A stretch of 64,000 nt of DNA from [Clostridium] fimetarium (GCF_900111235.1 NZ_FOJI01000012.1:95963-159962), one strand, 5' to 3'. Positions 7,959-16,795 are shown, counted from the stretch's first letter. A program made the numbers and translations. Notes: a model not told the origin generated them from the sequence alone.

Positions 7959-8861
7959 ATGGGTGAATATGCAATTAAAGTATCAAGTCTTAATAAGTAC
8001 TATAATAAAACACATGCAATAAAAGATTTTAGTATTAATATTAACAAAGATAATATTATAGGTTTAATTGGAGCAAATGGTTCAGGAAAAACAACATTAT
8101 TTAAACTGTGCAATGGATTTTTAGAGGAATCAAGTGGGACAATAGAGGTGATGGGCGGTAATCCTTTGACAGAGATCGCAATCAAGGAGCAGATGATTTA
8201 TTCCATGCATGACCTGCCAATTGGCGATAATGAAAAATTGATGAATGTCATCAAATATTACGAAGAAGCTTATCCAACATTTGATATCGAATTTGCCAAC
8301 AAGCTTATGGAACTTTTTCAAATCAAAAAAAGAAATTCGTACAGGAGACTATCACAAGGAACAAAAAGTTCATTTAATTTTATATGTGCACTTGCAACAA
8401 GATGTAATGTTACAATGTTTGATGAACCATTTATAGGGATTGATATTGTAAAAAGAAAAATAGCTTATCAGATTCTACTTCGCGATTATATGGAACATCC
8501 AAGAACAATCATTATTTCAAGCCATAATTTAACAGAACTAGACAGCGTTTTATCGGAAATGATTTTGATTGATGATGGCAATCTGATTTTCTATAAGGAT
8601 ATGGATGAAGTTAGGGAACTGGCATTTCGAGTTGAAGGAAATATGGATATCATTCAGGAATTTTCAAAAACACATAAAACAATGCATTTGAGTGACAAAA
8701 CAGTTGGTAGCTTTGGGATATTTGAAGGTAGTCCTAATTCAAAGGCAGCAATTGAAGCAAAAGATGTGGGGCTTGTAATTTCAAATGTTTCACCAGAAGA
8801 TATTTGCATTTATAGCACATCACATTTGAAGGAGGGGGACTTAGAATGCTTATGGAATTAA
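7959..8861 (+). CDS. ABC transporter ATP-binding protein of the GntR cassette
   Basis: This 300-residue ATPase has a Walker A (GANGSGKTT, about residues 41-49), an unusual signature (RLSQGTKSSFNF, about 129-140, with SQG in place of SGG), a Walker B (VTMFDEPFIGID, about 150-161) and a switch histidine in ISSHNLTE. A C-terminal extension of about 80 residues follows, as in YtrB/EcsA-type proteins. It overlaps the permease by 16 bases. GAGAGGGG lies upstream of ATG 7959. Substrate unknown. Confidence 0.92.
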   Translation: MGEYAIKVSSLNKYYNKTHAIKDFSININKDNIIGLIGANGSGKTTLFKLCNGFLEESSGTIEVMGGNPLTEIAIKEQMIYSMHDLPIGDNEKLMNVIKYYEEAYPTFDIEFANKLMELFQIKKRNSYRRLSQGTKSSFNFICALATRCNVTMFDEPFIGIDIVKRKIAYQILLRDYMEHPRTIIISSHNLTELDSVLSEMILIDDGNLIFYKDMDEVRELAFRVEGNMDIIQEFSKTHKTMHLSDKTVGSFGIFEGSPNSKAAIEAKDVGLVISNVSPEDICIYSTSHLKEGDLECLWN

Positions 8862-10141
8862 TCAAGAATATTAAGTCACTAACAAAAATACAACTGAGGC
8901 AAAATAAAAATTTAGTGGTAGTAGCTATAAGTGCATTGGCCCTATGTATGCTAATATCGAATCTTGGCCTGATCTTTAATCACAATGGCGAATCGACATC
9001 GTTGTTTATAAGTATTAATAATATAATACCTGGTATACTTTTCTTGATATTGTTGGCGATTATACCAATTTCAACAAATATGCTTACAAATAAGAAAATT
9101 AGTATGTATCCTAGCACCGGAATTAGTCGGTTTGCTTCACGGATTTTGGCTGATCATATTTGCATTTTGATTATTCTGGGTTTTACTTTTTTAATGTATT
9201 GTATAGAATATCCAATACTTATGGCAATTAGCGCTGGTGGCTCTGATATGGTTGTATCATTTGCATTTGATATCAAATATGCGCTTGTTGGAACGATTAA
9301 TGTGTTGTCCTATTATTTATTAGCATATGGTGTTTCTGTCCTAATGTATTGCATTGCAACAAAACTTGGAGTCATAAAATCGATATTTTTTTATATAGGA
9401 TTCTTTATGATTGTGATATTTCTTTTTAAAAGTAATATTATAACATTCATAGGTATTAGAGATTATTTTGGTGAAGAAAGATATTTGGGTATGTATGTAT
9501 ATAAAACATGGAGTATATGGTTTATTACAATGATAATTTCTTTTCTAGTTGCTAGTAGCACAAAAACAATAAAAGAAGAATTGCGTGGGATAAGGTTTGT
9601 TGTATGTATTGCTATTATTGGATGCTTTATCGTTACCGCATTTTTACCATTATCAAGCAGATCGTCGAAAAATTTTGGAAATATTTCCATTTATTCTTCC
9701 GCCAGCAAATTTAATGAATTAAAAGAAACAAATATTTACAAAGAAACAGTAGTTAAATGTGATGCGTTTAATCGGGATAAAATTGCAGCATTATCTATAA
9801 GTCCTCAGATATATTTCATGACAGAAACCGAAGCCATGAAAGGGGGAATCTTAGAGAATGATTCTTCTTTGAAAGGTGAAATAGTAGTTGTTACATTTTT
9901 CCCGGATGAAAAATATAACAACCAATATATTTATCAATATTACCTCGATAATATGACTATATCATGTAAAAATTCAATAATAGATTATAGTTTTTCAAAT
10001 ACGAAAACAGTCATAAACTTTTTGTGGGGCGACAGTTATAAATTTTTAGACAGTTATGATTTAGAATATAGCGGTGTTTATCCAGATATTAATGAAAAAA
10101 GTGTTATGATTATAGCACCTGAAAGTGTTATGATTAATTAG
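8846..10141 (+). CDS. ABC transporter permease of the GntR cassette
   Basis: This 431-residue membrane protein has about seven hydrophobic segments: near residues 24-45, 55-75, 100-120, 145-172, 180-200, 218-235 and 252-272. A large C-terminal domain of about 155 residues (275-431) with little hydrophobicity probably faces outside. The layout fits YtrC/YtrD-like permeases. GGAGGGGG lies upstream of ATG 8846 inside the ATPase gene. No function beyond export or envelope sensing can be inferred. Confidence 0.88.
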   Translation: MLMELIKNIKSLTKIQLRQNKNLVVVAISALALCMLISNLGLIFNHNGESTSLFISINNIIPGILFLILLAIIPISTNMLTNKKISMYPSTGISRFASRILADHICILIILGFTFLMYCIEYPILMAISAGGSDMVVSFAFDIKYALVGTINVLSYYLLAYGVSVLMYCIATKLGVIKSIFFYIGFFMIVIFLFKSNIITFIGIRDYFGEERYLGMYVYKTWSIWFITMIISFLVASSTKTIKEELRGIRFVVCIAIIGCFIVTAFLPLSSRSSKNFGNISIYSSASKFNELKETNIYKETVVKCDAFNRDKIAALSISPQIYFMTETEAMKGGILENDSSLKGEIVVVTFFPDEKYNNQYIYQYYLDNMTISCKNSIIDYSFSNTKTVINFLWGDSYKFLDSYDLEYSGVYPDINEKSVMIIAPESVMIN

Positions 10142-10186
10142 GATTAGCGAAAAATACGAAATAAGTGTGGCGCGTTCATAAAAATG

Positions 10187-10252
10187 TTTTGTTAGTCAAA
10201 TAAAGATAAATATTTTGTTAATCAAATTAAAGTATTTTGTTAGTCAAATAAA
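10187..10252 (+). repeat. Three 18-base iterons upstream of the thiS promoter
   Basis: TTTTGTTAGTCAAATAAA occurs at 10187-10204 and 10235-10252, with a close variant, TTTTGTTAATCAAATTAA, at 10213-10230. Starts are 26 and 22 bases apart. Each contains the dyad TTTG-N5-CAAA. The last ends three bases before the -35 box. They look like binding sites for an unidentified regulator. Confidence 0.8.
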
Positions 10253-10255
10253 ATA

Positions 10256-10283
10256 TTGACATATTAGAATAAATATATATAAT
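10256..10283 (+). promoter_or_regulatory. Promoter of the thiSFGH-tenI operon
   Basis: TTGACA at 10256-10261, a 16-base spacer and TATAAT at 10278-10283. Transcription should start near 10290, giving a leader of about 115 bases before thiS that contains the attenuator-like structure. Confidence 0.85.
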
Positions 10284-10289
10284 AGTTCA

Positions 10290-10356
10290 AAGAGTGTGAA
10301 AAGTCACACGAAGGGGTACACCACCATGGGTGTATCTTTTCGTGTGGCTTTTTTTG
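10290..10356 (+). promoter_or_regulatory. Attenuator-like leader of the thiazole operon (candidate thiS leader RNA)
   Basis: A strong intrinsic terminator lies between the promoter and thiS: arms GTCACACGAA (10303-10312) and TTCGTGTGGC (10339-10348), an inner TACACC/GGTGTA helix and seven T residues. GTGTG at 10294-10298 can instead pair with CACAC at 10305-10309 and would break the terminator's 5' arm. There is no TPP riboswitch signature here (no CTGAGA or ACCTGATCTGG). A computational candidate called the thiS motif has been described upstream of thiS genes in Bacillota; whether this is that motif cannot be confirmed from the sequence alone. Effector unknown. Confidence 0.7.
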
Positions 10357-10404
10357 TTTTATTGGAAATTATGTACTCTTATAAATGTGATTGGAGGTGA
10401 CACG

Positions 10405-10599
10405 ATGCAAGTAAATGGAATAGAAAAAAATATTGATAATGGAGTAACATTAATGCAGTATTTATCAAATGAAGGCTATAAAATCGCAAGAGTTGTAGTC
10501 GAAATTAACGAAGAAATTATTTCAAAGTCAAATTATGAGAACGTAATACTAAATAAAAATGACTTGATAGAAATAATAAATTTCGTTGGAGGAGGTTGA
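10405..10599 (+). CDS. thiS: Sulfur carrier protein ThiS
   Basis: This 64-residue protein has the ubiquitin-like ThiS form: MQVNGIEKNI at the start, and the C-terminal FVGGG whose last Gly is adenylated by ThiF and then thiocarboxylated to give sulfur to the thiazole. GGAGGTG at 10393-10399 fixes ATG 10405. It is the first gene of the operon behind the attenuator-like leader, and its stop region holds the ribosome site for thiF. Confidence 0.93.
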   Translation: MQVNGIEKNIDNGVTLMQYLSNEGYKIARVVVEINEEIISKSNYENVILNKNDLIEIINFVGGG

Positions 10600-10604
10600 A
10601 AAAA

Positions 10605-11261
10605 TTGCCAAGTAAAAAAGAGGAATCGATACCGTCAGAAAAAGAATTTGAAAAAATAATGGACAAAAGATTTTCAAGTGAAATATATGAAAAATTAAAA
10701 TGTGCAGAAATAGCTATATCTGGACTTGGAGGACTGGGTTCAAACATCGCTATAATGTTAGCCAGAACAGGAATTGGACATCTGCATCTTGTGGATTTTG
10801 ATATGGTTGATATATCGAATCTGAACAGACAGGTCTATTTGATACAACATATTGGAATGCGAAAAACAGATGCATTAAAAATAATAATAAGTGAAATCAA
10901 TCCATACATAAAAATAACAACAGATCATGTATATATTACGCAAGATAATGTGAAAAGCGTATTTAGCGGATATTCAATTATTTGCGAGGCATTTGATAAA
11001 CCTGAAAATAAGGCAATGCTTATAAATGAGCTGTCAAGAAGCTGTCCAGTAGCAAGGATTGTATCAGGCTCAGGAATGGCTGGTTACGGAAGTAGTAATA
11101 CAATCATGACTAAGAAAGTATTTAAAAATCTATATTTATGCGGAGACAGAGTTACAGACATAGAAAATGGTATAGGACTTATGTCGCCAAGGGTAAGCAT
11201 TTGCGCTGGGCATCAGGCCAATATGGTGGTAAGACTAATATTAGGATTAGAAGAGGAGTAA
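10605..11261 (+). CDS. thiF: Sulfur carrier adenylyltransferase ThiF
   Basis: This protein of about 218 residues is an E1-like ThiF/MoeB-family enzyme. The nucleotide loop ([11 protein letters not shown], about residues 40-50), [13 protein letters not shown] (about 64-76) and a later conserved R/K-bearing helix are all present. It activates the ThiS C-terminus with ATP. No CXXC zinc pairs are visible, as in short clostridial ThiF proteins. TTG 10605 is chosen because GGAGGAGG (10588-10595) then sits nine bases upstream; the earlier TTG 10596 would have no spacing. Confidence 0.9.
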   Translation: MPSKKEESIPSEKEFEKIMDKRFSSEIYEKLKCAEIAISGLGGLGSNIAIMLARTGIGHLHLVDFDMVDISNLNRQVYLIQHIGMRKTDALKIIISEINPYIKITTDHVYITQDNVKSVFSGYSIICEAFDKPENKAMLINELSRSCPVARIVSGSGMAGYGSSNTIMTKKVFKNLYLCGDRVTDIENGIGLMSPRVSICAGHQANMVVRLILGLEEE

Positions 11262-11268
11262 TGAAAAA

Positions 11269-12039
11269 ATGAAAAATGATAAGCTGATAATAGGAAACTA
11301 TGAATTTGATTCGAGATTCATTTTGGGTTCGGGAAAATATAATGTAGAACTTATAAAAGCGGCCGTTGAACATGCAGGTGCAGAAATTATAACATTAGCA
11401 ATGCGCCGTGCAAATTCCAATGCAGAATCCAATATTCTTGATTTTATTCCCAAAGGAGTAACACTTCTTCCAAATACATCTGGTGCAAGAAATGCTCAGG
11501 AGGCCGTTCGTATAGCGAGACTTTCAAGAGAACTTGGGTGTGGAGATTTTATAAAAGTCGAAATCATAAGAGATTCCAAATATCTTCTCCCTGACAATTA
11601 TGAGACGATTAAAGCAACGGAAATTCTAGCAAAAGAGGGCTTCATCGTAATGCCATATATGTATCCAGACCTCTATGCAGCAAGAGATTTAGTAAATGCA
11701 GGGGCGGCAGCAGTAATGCCTCTTGCGGCACCAATTGGTTCAAACAAGGGTCTGGCATCAAAAGAATTTATACAGATTCTTATAGATGAGATTGAATTAC
11801 CAATCATTGTTGATGCAGGAATTGGACGCCCTTCACAGGCATGTGAAGCAATGGAAATGGGAGCAGCAGCAATCATGGCAAACACTGCAATTGCAACAGC
11901 AGGAAACATACCAGTTATGGCAGGCGCATTTAAAAAAGCAATTGAAGCAGGTAGAGAAGCATATCTTGCAAAAGTTGGACGTGTGATTGATCAAGGCGCT
12001 TCTGCTTCATCACCACTTACAGGATTTATAGCAATATAG
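11269..12039 (+). CDS. thiG: Thiazole synthase ThiG
   Basis: This 256-residue TIM-barrel enzyme condenses 1-deoxyxylulose 5-phosphate, dehydroglycine and ThiS thiocarboxylate sulfur to form the thiazole phosphate. Family landmarks are FILGSGKY near residue 18, the Lys of FIKVEII (near 98) that forms the imine with the sugar, [14 protein letters not shown] (about 143-156) and [19 protein letters not shown] (about 181-199). Length is normal. It follows thiF by seven bases. Confidence 0.96.
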   Translation: MKNDKLIIGNYEFDSRFILGSGKYNVELIKAAVEHAGAEIITLAMRRANSNAESNILDFIPKGVTLLPNTSGARNAQEAVRIARLSRELGCGDFIKVEIIRDSKYLLPDNYETIKATEILAKEGFIVMPYMYPDLYAARDLVNAGAAAVMPLAAPIGSNKGLASKEFIQILIDEIELPIIVDAGIGRPSQACEAMEMGAAAIMANTAIATAGNIPVMAGAFKKAIEAGREAYLAKVGRVIDQGASASSPLTGFIAI

Positions 12040-12056
12040 AGGAAAAAGTTTAATAA

Positions 12057-12085
12057 AGCGAATCAAAGATTCACTTGTAAGAATG
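12057..12085. repeat. Hairpin repeat R1, decayed copy
   Basis: AGCGAATCAAAGATTCACT followed by TGTAAGAATG matches the repeat at 29289-29329, with two changes in the first hairpin arm and a lost second hairpin. It lies between thiG and thiH. Confidence 0.8.
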
Positions 12086-12116
12086 GGTAGAAAGATTGGA
12101 AGAAATGAGGACAATT

Positions 12117-13271
12117 ATGGAAAGAACAAACCACATGGAATATATGGAGGAGATGGAAGTTATTCCATCAATGATAATGGAACAGGTTATTAGCGGTATG
12201 AATTTATATGATTATGAGAAATATAGCGCTGAAGATGTGAAAAGGGCTCTTGCAAAGGATATTCGTTCCTTAGAAGACTTTGCTGCATTATTATCTCCCG
12301 CAGCAGAAGCATTTCTTGAAGATATGGCAATGAAAGCAAAAGAAGAGAGAATGAATCATTTCGGTAGTTCTGTATATATGTTTACACCTATATATATTTC
12401 AAATTATTGTGATAATTATTGCATTTATTGCGGATTTAACTGTCACAATATAATAAGACGTGTAAAACTTGATGAAGCAGCAATAGAAAAAGAAATGAAA
12501 GCAATTGCCAAAACAGGGCTTGAGGAAATACTAATTCTAACCGGAGAAAGTAAAAAGATGTCAGATGTTGCATATATAGGACGGGCATGTGAGATAGCAA
12601 GCAAGTATTTTAAAATGGTAGGTCTTGAAGTATATCCAATGAATGTAGATGAATATAAACATTTGCATGCGTGCGGAGCTGATTACATTACTGTATTTCA
12701 GGAAACGTATAATTCTGATAAATATGAAAAATTGCATCTAGAAGGACATAAACGAATTTTCCCATATCGTATGAATGCACAGGAAAGAGCTTTGATGGGA
12801 GGAATGAGAGGAGTGGCCTTTGCAGCGTTGCTTGGACTCGATGATTTTAGAAAAGATGCATTTGCGGCGGGGATGCATGCTTACCTTATTCAGAAAAAAT
12901 ATCCATATGCTGAAATATCATTTTCGTGTCCTCGACTAAGACCTATTATAAACAATGATAAGATTAATCCCAAAGATGTACATGAGGCTCAGCTTATGCA
13001 GATAATGTGTGCATTAAGACTATTTATGCCATATGCAGGCATGACTATTTCCACAAGAGAAAGAGCTGAGTTTCGTGATAATGTCATAGGTATTGCTGCT
13101 ACAAAAATATCTGCTGGTGTAAGTACTGGCATTGGAGGGCATACGGAAAAGCAAGAGGAGCAGGGCGATAACCAGTTTGAAATTGCTGATACACGTAATG
13201 TGGATGAAGTATTTGCAGCAATCAAGGAACAAGGACTTCAGCCGGTGATGAATGACTATGTCTACATTTAA
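12117..13271 (+). CDS. thiH: Tyrosine lyase ThiH (radical SAM)
   Basis: This protein of about 384 residues cleaves tyrosine to dehydroglycine for ThiG, with p-cresol as by-product, the anaerobic route. The iron-sulfur motif CDNYCIYC (CX3CX2C) lies near residue 97. Also seen are ILILTGESKK, VYPMNVDEYK and the C-terminal STRERAEFRDN and GIGGHTEK stretches of the family. The start is uncertain: ATG 12117 has GAGG at suitable distance; TTG 12096 and ATG 12105 are in frame upstream. It overlaps tenI by 20 bases. Confidence 0.93.
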   Translation: MERTNHMEYMEEMEVIPSMIMEQVISGMNLYDYEKYSAEDVKRALAKDIRSLEDFAALLSPAAEAFLEDMAMKAKEERMNHFGSSVYMFTPIYISNYCDNYCIYCGFNCHNIIRRVKLDEAAIEKEMKAIAKTGLEEILILTGESKKMSDVAYIGRACEIASKYFKMVGLEVYPMNVDEYKHLHACGADYITVFQETYNSDKYEKLHLEGHKRIFPYRMNAQERALMGGMRGVAFAALLGLDDFRKDAFAAGMHAYLIQKKYPYAEISFSCPRLRPIINNDKINPKDVHEAQLMQIMCALRLFMPYAGMTISTRERAEFRDNVIGIAATKISAGVSTGIGGHTEKQEEQGDNQFEIADTRNVDEVFAAIKEQGLQPVMNDYVYI

Positions 13272-13842
13272 GAGGATTGCAGTAACTAACAGAAAACTGA
13301 GCAGATTTGAACTACCTGAACAAATTGATAGAATTATGGAAATTTCTAGAACTGCCTCGAATATAGAAAAACCAGATATGATAATATTACGTGAAAAAGA
13401 TTTATCAGAAAAAGAATATGAAATATTAGCCGCAATGGTTATAGAGAAATGTCGAAACTATGATATTGAATGTATTCTCCACACCTATATAAATGTTGCC
13501 CTAAGATTAAAATGTCGAAAAATACATTTGCCTGTTTCGTTATTAAAAAAAAACAGCGGTTATTTAAAATGTTTTGATGAAGTAGGAGCTTCCATTCATA
13601 GTGTGGAAGAGGCAGTCTGGGCAGAAAAAAATGGTGCAGCGTATATTACAGCAGGCCATATCTTTGAAACAGACTGTAAAGAAGGTGTTCCTCCGCGGGG
13701 ACTGATTTTCTTGAATGAAGTGTGCAACAGTGTTAATATCCCAGTGTATGCAATTGGAGGAATTGATAATGAAAAAATTGCATTGCTTAAAGCTTTCGAT
13801 ATTGCTGGTGTATGCATCATGTCAGGATATATGATATTATAG
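13252..13842 (+). CDS. tenI: Thiazole tautomerase TenI
   Basis: This 196-residue TIM barrel is related to thiamine phosphate synthase but matches Bacillus TenI better: SIHSVEEAVWAEKNGAAY and GHIFETDCKEGVPPRG follow the TenI pattern, including the catalytic His of GHVFETDC. The TMP-synthase pyrophosphate site is not kept: KIHLPVSLL stands where GVHLGQ-D is expected. TenI converts the ThiG product to the aromatic thiazole. It is coupled to thiH by overlap, and a true ThiE is encoded separately at 16154. ATG 13258 is an alternative start. Confidence 0.86.
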   Translation: MTMSTFKRIAVTNRKLSRFELPEQIDRIMEISRTASNIEKPDMIILREKDLSEKEYEILAAMVIEKCRNYDIECILHTYINVALRLKCRKIHLPVSLLKKNSGYLKCFDEVGASIHSVEEAVWAEKNGAAYITAGHIFETDCKEGVPPRGLIFLNEVCNSVNIPVYAIGGIDNEKIALLKAFDIAGVCIMSGYMIL

Positions 13843-13885
13843 TGAAATTTACGCTCAGAAAATTATAGTGATATTTACGCTCATC

Positions 13886-13914
13886 TTGACAAGACCCCCT
13901 ATAAATGCTACAAT
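13886..13914 (+). promoter_or_regulatory. Promoter of the cytX-thiM-thiE-HAD-thiD unit
   Basis: TTGACA at 13886-13891, a 17-base spacer and TACAAT at 13909-13914. It lies directly before the TPP riboswitch. Just upstream, ATAGTGA(A/T)ATTTACGCTCA occurs twice (13840-13884). Confidence 0.85.
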
Positions 13915-13934
13915 TCAGCCAAATTTAATATTTG

Positions 13935-14031
13935 AACAGGGGAGCTTGTGTTTCAAGCTGAGAGGAAGTAATGAACTTCGACCCTTAAACCTGATTTGGA
14001 TAATGCCAACGTAGGAAGTGATTAGAAGTTG
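13935..14031 (+). ncRNA. TPP riboswitch (THI element)
   Basis: The conserved parts are present in order: ACAGGGGAGC near 13936, CTGAGAGG near 13958, GACCCTTAAACCTGA with GGATAATGCCAACGTAGG from about 13980 to 14016. This is the thiamine pyrophosphate aptamer. An intrinsic terminator follows at 14039. High TPP is expected to favour that terminator and shut off the transporter, salvage and coupling genes. Confidence 0.97.
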
Positions 14032-14038
14032 ATCAATT

Positions 14039-14076
14039 TGCGGAAAATATCTTATCAGGTATTTTCCGCTTTTTAG
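14039..14076 (+). terminator. Expression-platform terminator of the TPP riboswitch
   Basis: GCGGAAAATA / TATTTTCCGC (14040-14049 and 14060-14069) forms a ten-pair stem followed by five T residues. Its position between aptamer and cytX fits transcription attenuation. Confidence 0.9.
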
Positions 14077-14156
14077 TTACCCAGAATGGGTTTATGCTTA
14101 CAAAAGAAATATGTAAAAACGGAAACTCCTGCTCAAAAAAATAAGGAGGAATTATA

Positions 14157-15350
14157 TTGGAAAATTCAAAAACATCAGTATTTAGTAACGGTTTAATATG
14201 GTTTGGGGCTGCAGTTTCCATTGCAGAGATTCTTACAGGAACATTAATTGCTCCACTTGGATTTGGCAAAGGAATTGCTGCAATTCTTTTAGGGCATTTG
14301 ATTGGGTGTGTGCTTTTGTATTTTGCTGGTCTAATAGGAGCAAAAACAGGACGAAGTGCAATGGAAACTGTGAAAATGTCATTTGGCGAAAAAGGCTCGC
14401 TTTTATTTGCCGTACTTAATGTATTACAGCTTCTAGGCTGGACTGCAGTTATGATAGTAGCCAGTGCGGCAGCAGCAAGTTCAGTGATAAGTTTTGGAGG
14501 AAATGCTTTCTGGAGTATCGTTATAAGCTTGTTGATTATTGTATGGATTCTTGTAGGAATCAAAAAGCTAGGAAAACTTAATTTTATTGCAATGGGAGCA
14601 TTATTTATTCTTTCAATTATGCTTAGCGTAGTTGTATTTTCTGGAGATAACGTTGTTACTACATTTACTGACAGCATTAGTTTTGGAACAGCAGTTGAAC
14701 TTTCAGCTATCATGCCTCTTTCATGGCTTCCACTGATTTCTGATTATACACGTTTTGCAAAAAAACCAAAAGCTGCAACATTTACAAGCGCAGCAGTTTA
14801 CTTTTTCACTAGTTCGTGGATGTATATTATTGGTATGGGAGCAGCAACATTTACTGGCGAATCAGATATTTCTATTATCATGGTAAAAGCTGGACTTGGG
14901 GTTGCAGGGCTTATAATCGTAATTTTTGCAACAGTAACAACAACATTTTTGGATGTATATTCAGCAGGAGTCAGCGCTGTAAGTATTTCGAAAAGATTAA
15001 ATGAAAAATGGACTGCAGTTATTGTTTGCGTAATCGGAACAATATTAGCGATATTTACACCAATTGACCAGTTTGTGGATTTTTTAAATCTTATAGGTTC
15101 CGTCTTTGCACCGATGATTGCGATTCAAATAGTTGACACCTTTATTTTGAAAAAGGATAGCACCAAAAAGAAATTTAATGTTGTGAACTTGATTTTGTGG
15201 GTGATTGGATTTACAATTTACCGTATATTTATGTATATCGATACACCAGTGGGCAATACACTGCCAGTTATATTGATTACGATTATCCTTAGCGTTATTG
15301 TAGAGAAAATTATTATAGAAAAAATTTTTGGAGGAAAAAAGAATGCTTAA
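14157..15350 (+). CDS. cytX: Hydroxymethylpyrimidine transporter CytX (NCS1 family)
   Basis: This 397-residue membrane protein has about twelve hydrophobic segments and the opening IWFGAAVSIAEILTGTLIAPLGFGKG typical of CytX, an NCS1 nucleobase transporter. MPLSWLPLISDYTRFAKKP in the middle is a conserved NCS1 stretch. It is thought to import the thiamine pyrimidine precursor; TPP-riboswitch control and neighbours thiM/thiE/thiD support this. No thiC is encoded in the window, so pyrimidine uptake may matter. The start is TTG 14157 behind AAGGAGG. Confidence 0.9.
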   Translation: MENSKTSVFSNGLIWFGAAVSIAEILTGTLIAPLGFGKGIAAILLGHLIGCVLLYFAGLIGAKTGRSAMETVKMSFGEKGSLLFAVLNVLQLLGWTAVMIVASAAAASSVISFGGNAFWSIVISLLIIVWILVGIKKLGKLNFIAMGALFILSIMLSVVVFSGDNVVTTFTDSISFGTAVELSAIMPLSWLPLISDYTRFAKKPKAATFTSAAVYFFTSSWMYIIGMGAATFTGESDISIIMVKAGLGVAGLIIVIFATVTTTFLDVYSAGVSAVSISKRLNEKWTAVIVCVIGTILAIFTPIDQFVDFLNLIGSVFAPMIAIQIVDTFILKKDSTKKKFNVVNLILWVIGFTIYRIFMYIDTPVGNTLPVILITIILSVIVEKIIIEKIFGGKKNA

Positions 15351-16167
15351 AGAAATGTTTGAGAATGTAAAGAAAAAGACGCCACTAATCCACTGTATTA
15401 CAAATTATGTAACGGTAAATGACTGTGCCAATATCTTATTAGCTTGCGGGGGTTCGCCTATTATGTCAGACGATGCAGCAGAAGTAGAAGAAATCACTTC
15501 TATATGCAACGCACTTGTCATCAATATCGGAACGTTGAATCAAAGAACAATTTCATCTATGTTACTTGCAGGAAAGAAAGCAAATGAACTAAATCATCCT
15601 GTAATTTTTGATCCTGTTGGCGTTGGAGCCTCCAAACTTCGTAATGAAACGGCAGAAAAATTGCTTGAAGAAATAAAGTTTCAAATAATTAGAGGAAATA
15701 TTTCAGAAATAAAGATGTTGGCACTTGGAAATGGTTCTACAAAGGGCGTAGACGCTGATATTGCCGATGTTGTAACTAGTGAAACGCTTGATTCAGTTAT
15801 TGCTTTCGCAAAGGAATTTTCAAAAAAGACTGGAGCAGTAATTGCAATAACTGGTGCAATAGATATCGTATGTGATACAAACAATGCCTATGTGATTTAT
15901 AATGGTCATCCAATGATGTCACGAATCACAGGGAGTGGATGTATGCTTACAGCAATGATGGGTGCATATCTTGCAGCAAATCAGGAAAATCCGCTTGAAG
16001 CAGCAGCTTCAGCTGTATGTGCTATGGGAATATGCGGTGAACTCGCATATGAGAAATTGGAAGAGACAGGCGCTGGAAATTCAACTTACCGCAATTACCT
16101 GATAGACGAAATCTGTAATTTGACAGCCGACAAATTTGAAAGAGGCGCTAAATATGAAGTGCGATAA
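15343..16167 (+). CDS. thiM: Hydroxyethylthiazole kinase ThiM
   Basis: This protein of about 274 residues phosphorylates salvaged hydroxyethylthiazole. Family landmarks are PLIHCITNYVTVNDCAN (about residues 12-28), GGSPIMSDDAAEVEEI (about 35-50), DPVGVGAS and the catalytic GSGCMLTAMMGAYLA near 196. GGAGG just upstream, within the end of cytX, supports ATG 15343. It overlaps cytX by eight bases and thiE by 14. Confidence 0.96.
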   Translation: MLKEMFENVKKKTPLIHCITNYVTVNDCANILLACGGSPIMSDDAAEVEEITSICNALVINIGTLNQRTISSMLLAGKKANELNHPVIFDPVGVGASKLRNETAEKLLEEIKFQIIRGNISEIKMLALGNGSTKGVDADIADVVTSETLDSVIAFAKEFSKKTGAVIAITGAIDIVCDTNNAYVIYNGHPMMSRITGSGCMLTAMMGAYLAANQENPLEAAASAVCAMGICGELAYEKLEETGAGNSTYRNYLIDEICNLTADKFERGAKYEVR

Positions 16168-16795
16168 GAAATCGATGTTATTATATGCTGTAACTGACCG
16201 CACATGGCTAGGAGTTCAAACCCTTGCCATGCAGGTTGAGGAAGCACTAATGGGTGGTGTTACATTTGTTCAATTAAGAGAAAAGAATTTAGATTATGCT
16301 CTATTTTTGGAAGAAGCCAAGAAGATGAAAGTATTATGCAAAAAATATCATGTACCTTTTGTAATCAATGACAACGTAGATATTGCCATTGCCAGTGATG
16401 CTGATGGCGTTCATATTGGACAAAGCGATAGGAAAGTAAGTGAAGTTAGATCCTGTCTTGGAGCTGATAAAATTATAGGTGTATCTGCACAAACAGTTGA
16501 TCAGGCAATTCTTGCACAACAAGAGGGCGCTGACTATCTTGGCGTTGGTGCAGTGTTTTCTACTTCTACAAAACTCGATGCGGATTCGGTTTCTTTTCAA
16601 ACACTGAAATCCATCTGCAAAGCAGTAAATATACCGGTTATTGCAATAGGTGGAATTAACGAGAATAATATCTTGGAGCTTTCCGGTACAGGCATAGATG
16701 GTGTAGCAGTTATATCCGCTTTGTTTGAGAAAACGGATATAAAATCAGCAACTGAAAATCTTTGCACTTTATCAAAGAATATGATAAAATTATGA
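16154..16795 (+). CDS. thiE: Thiamine phosphate synthase ThiE
   Basis: This protein of about 213 residues couples the pyrimidine diphosphate and thiazole phosphate to thiamine phosphate. All key motifs are present: VQLREKN, FVINDNVDIA, GVHIGQSD, VSAQT, GVGAVFSTSTK and AIGGI. It is thus the authentic synthase, unlike the TenI-type protein at 13252. ATG 16154 lies inside the end of thiM with AAAGAGG upstream. The stop overlaps the HAD gene by four bases (ATGA). Confidence 0.96.
   Translation: MKCDKKSMLLYAVTDRTWLGVQTLAMQVEEALMGGVTFVQLREKNLDYALFLEEAKKMKVLCKKYHVPFVINDNVDIAIASDADGVHIGQSDRKVSEVRSCLGADKIIGVSAQTVDQAILAQQEGADYLGVGAVFSTSTKLDADSVSFQTLKSICKAVNIPVIAIGGINENNILELSGTGIDGVAVISALFEKTDIKSATENLCTLSKNMIKL

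Noticed and set aside
10187..10252. CRISPR-like short repeats
   Set aside because: Only three 18-base units with 4- to 8-base gaps; no spacers and no cas genes.
13252..13842. Second thiamine phosphate synthase (ThiE)
   Set aside because: Key ThiE motifs are missing and TenI motifs are present.
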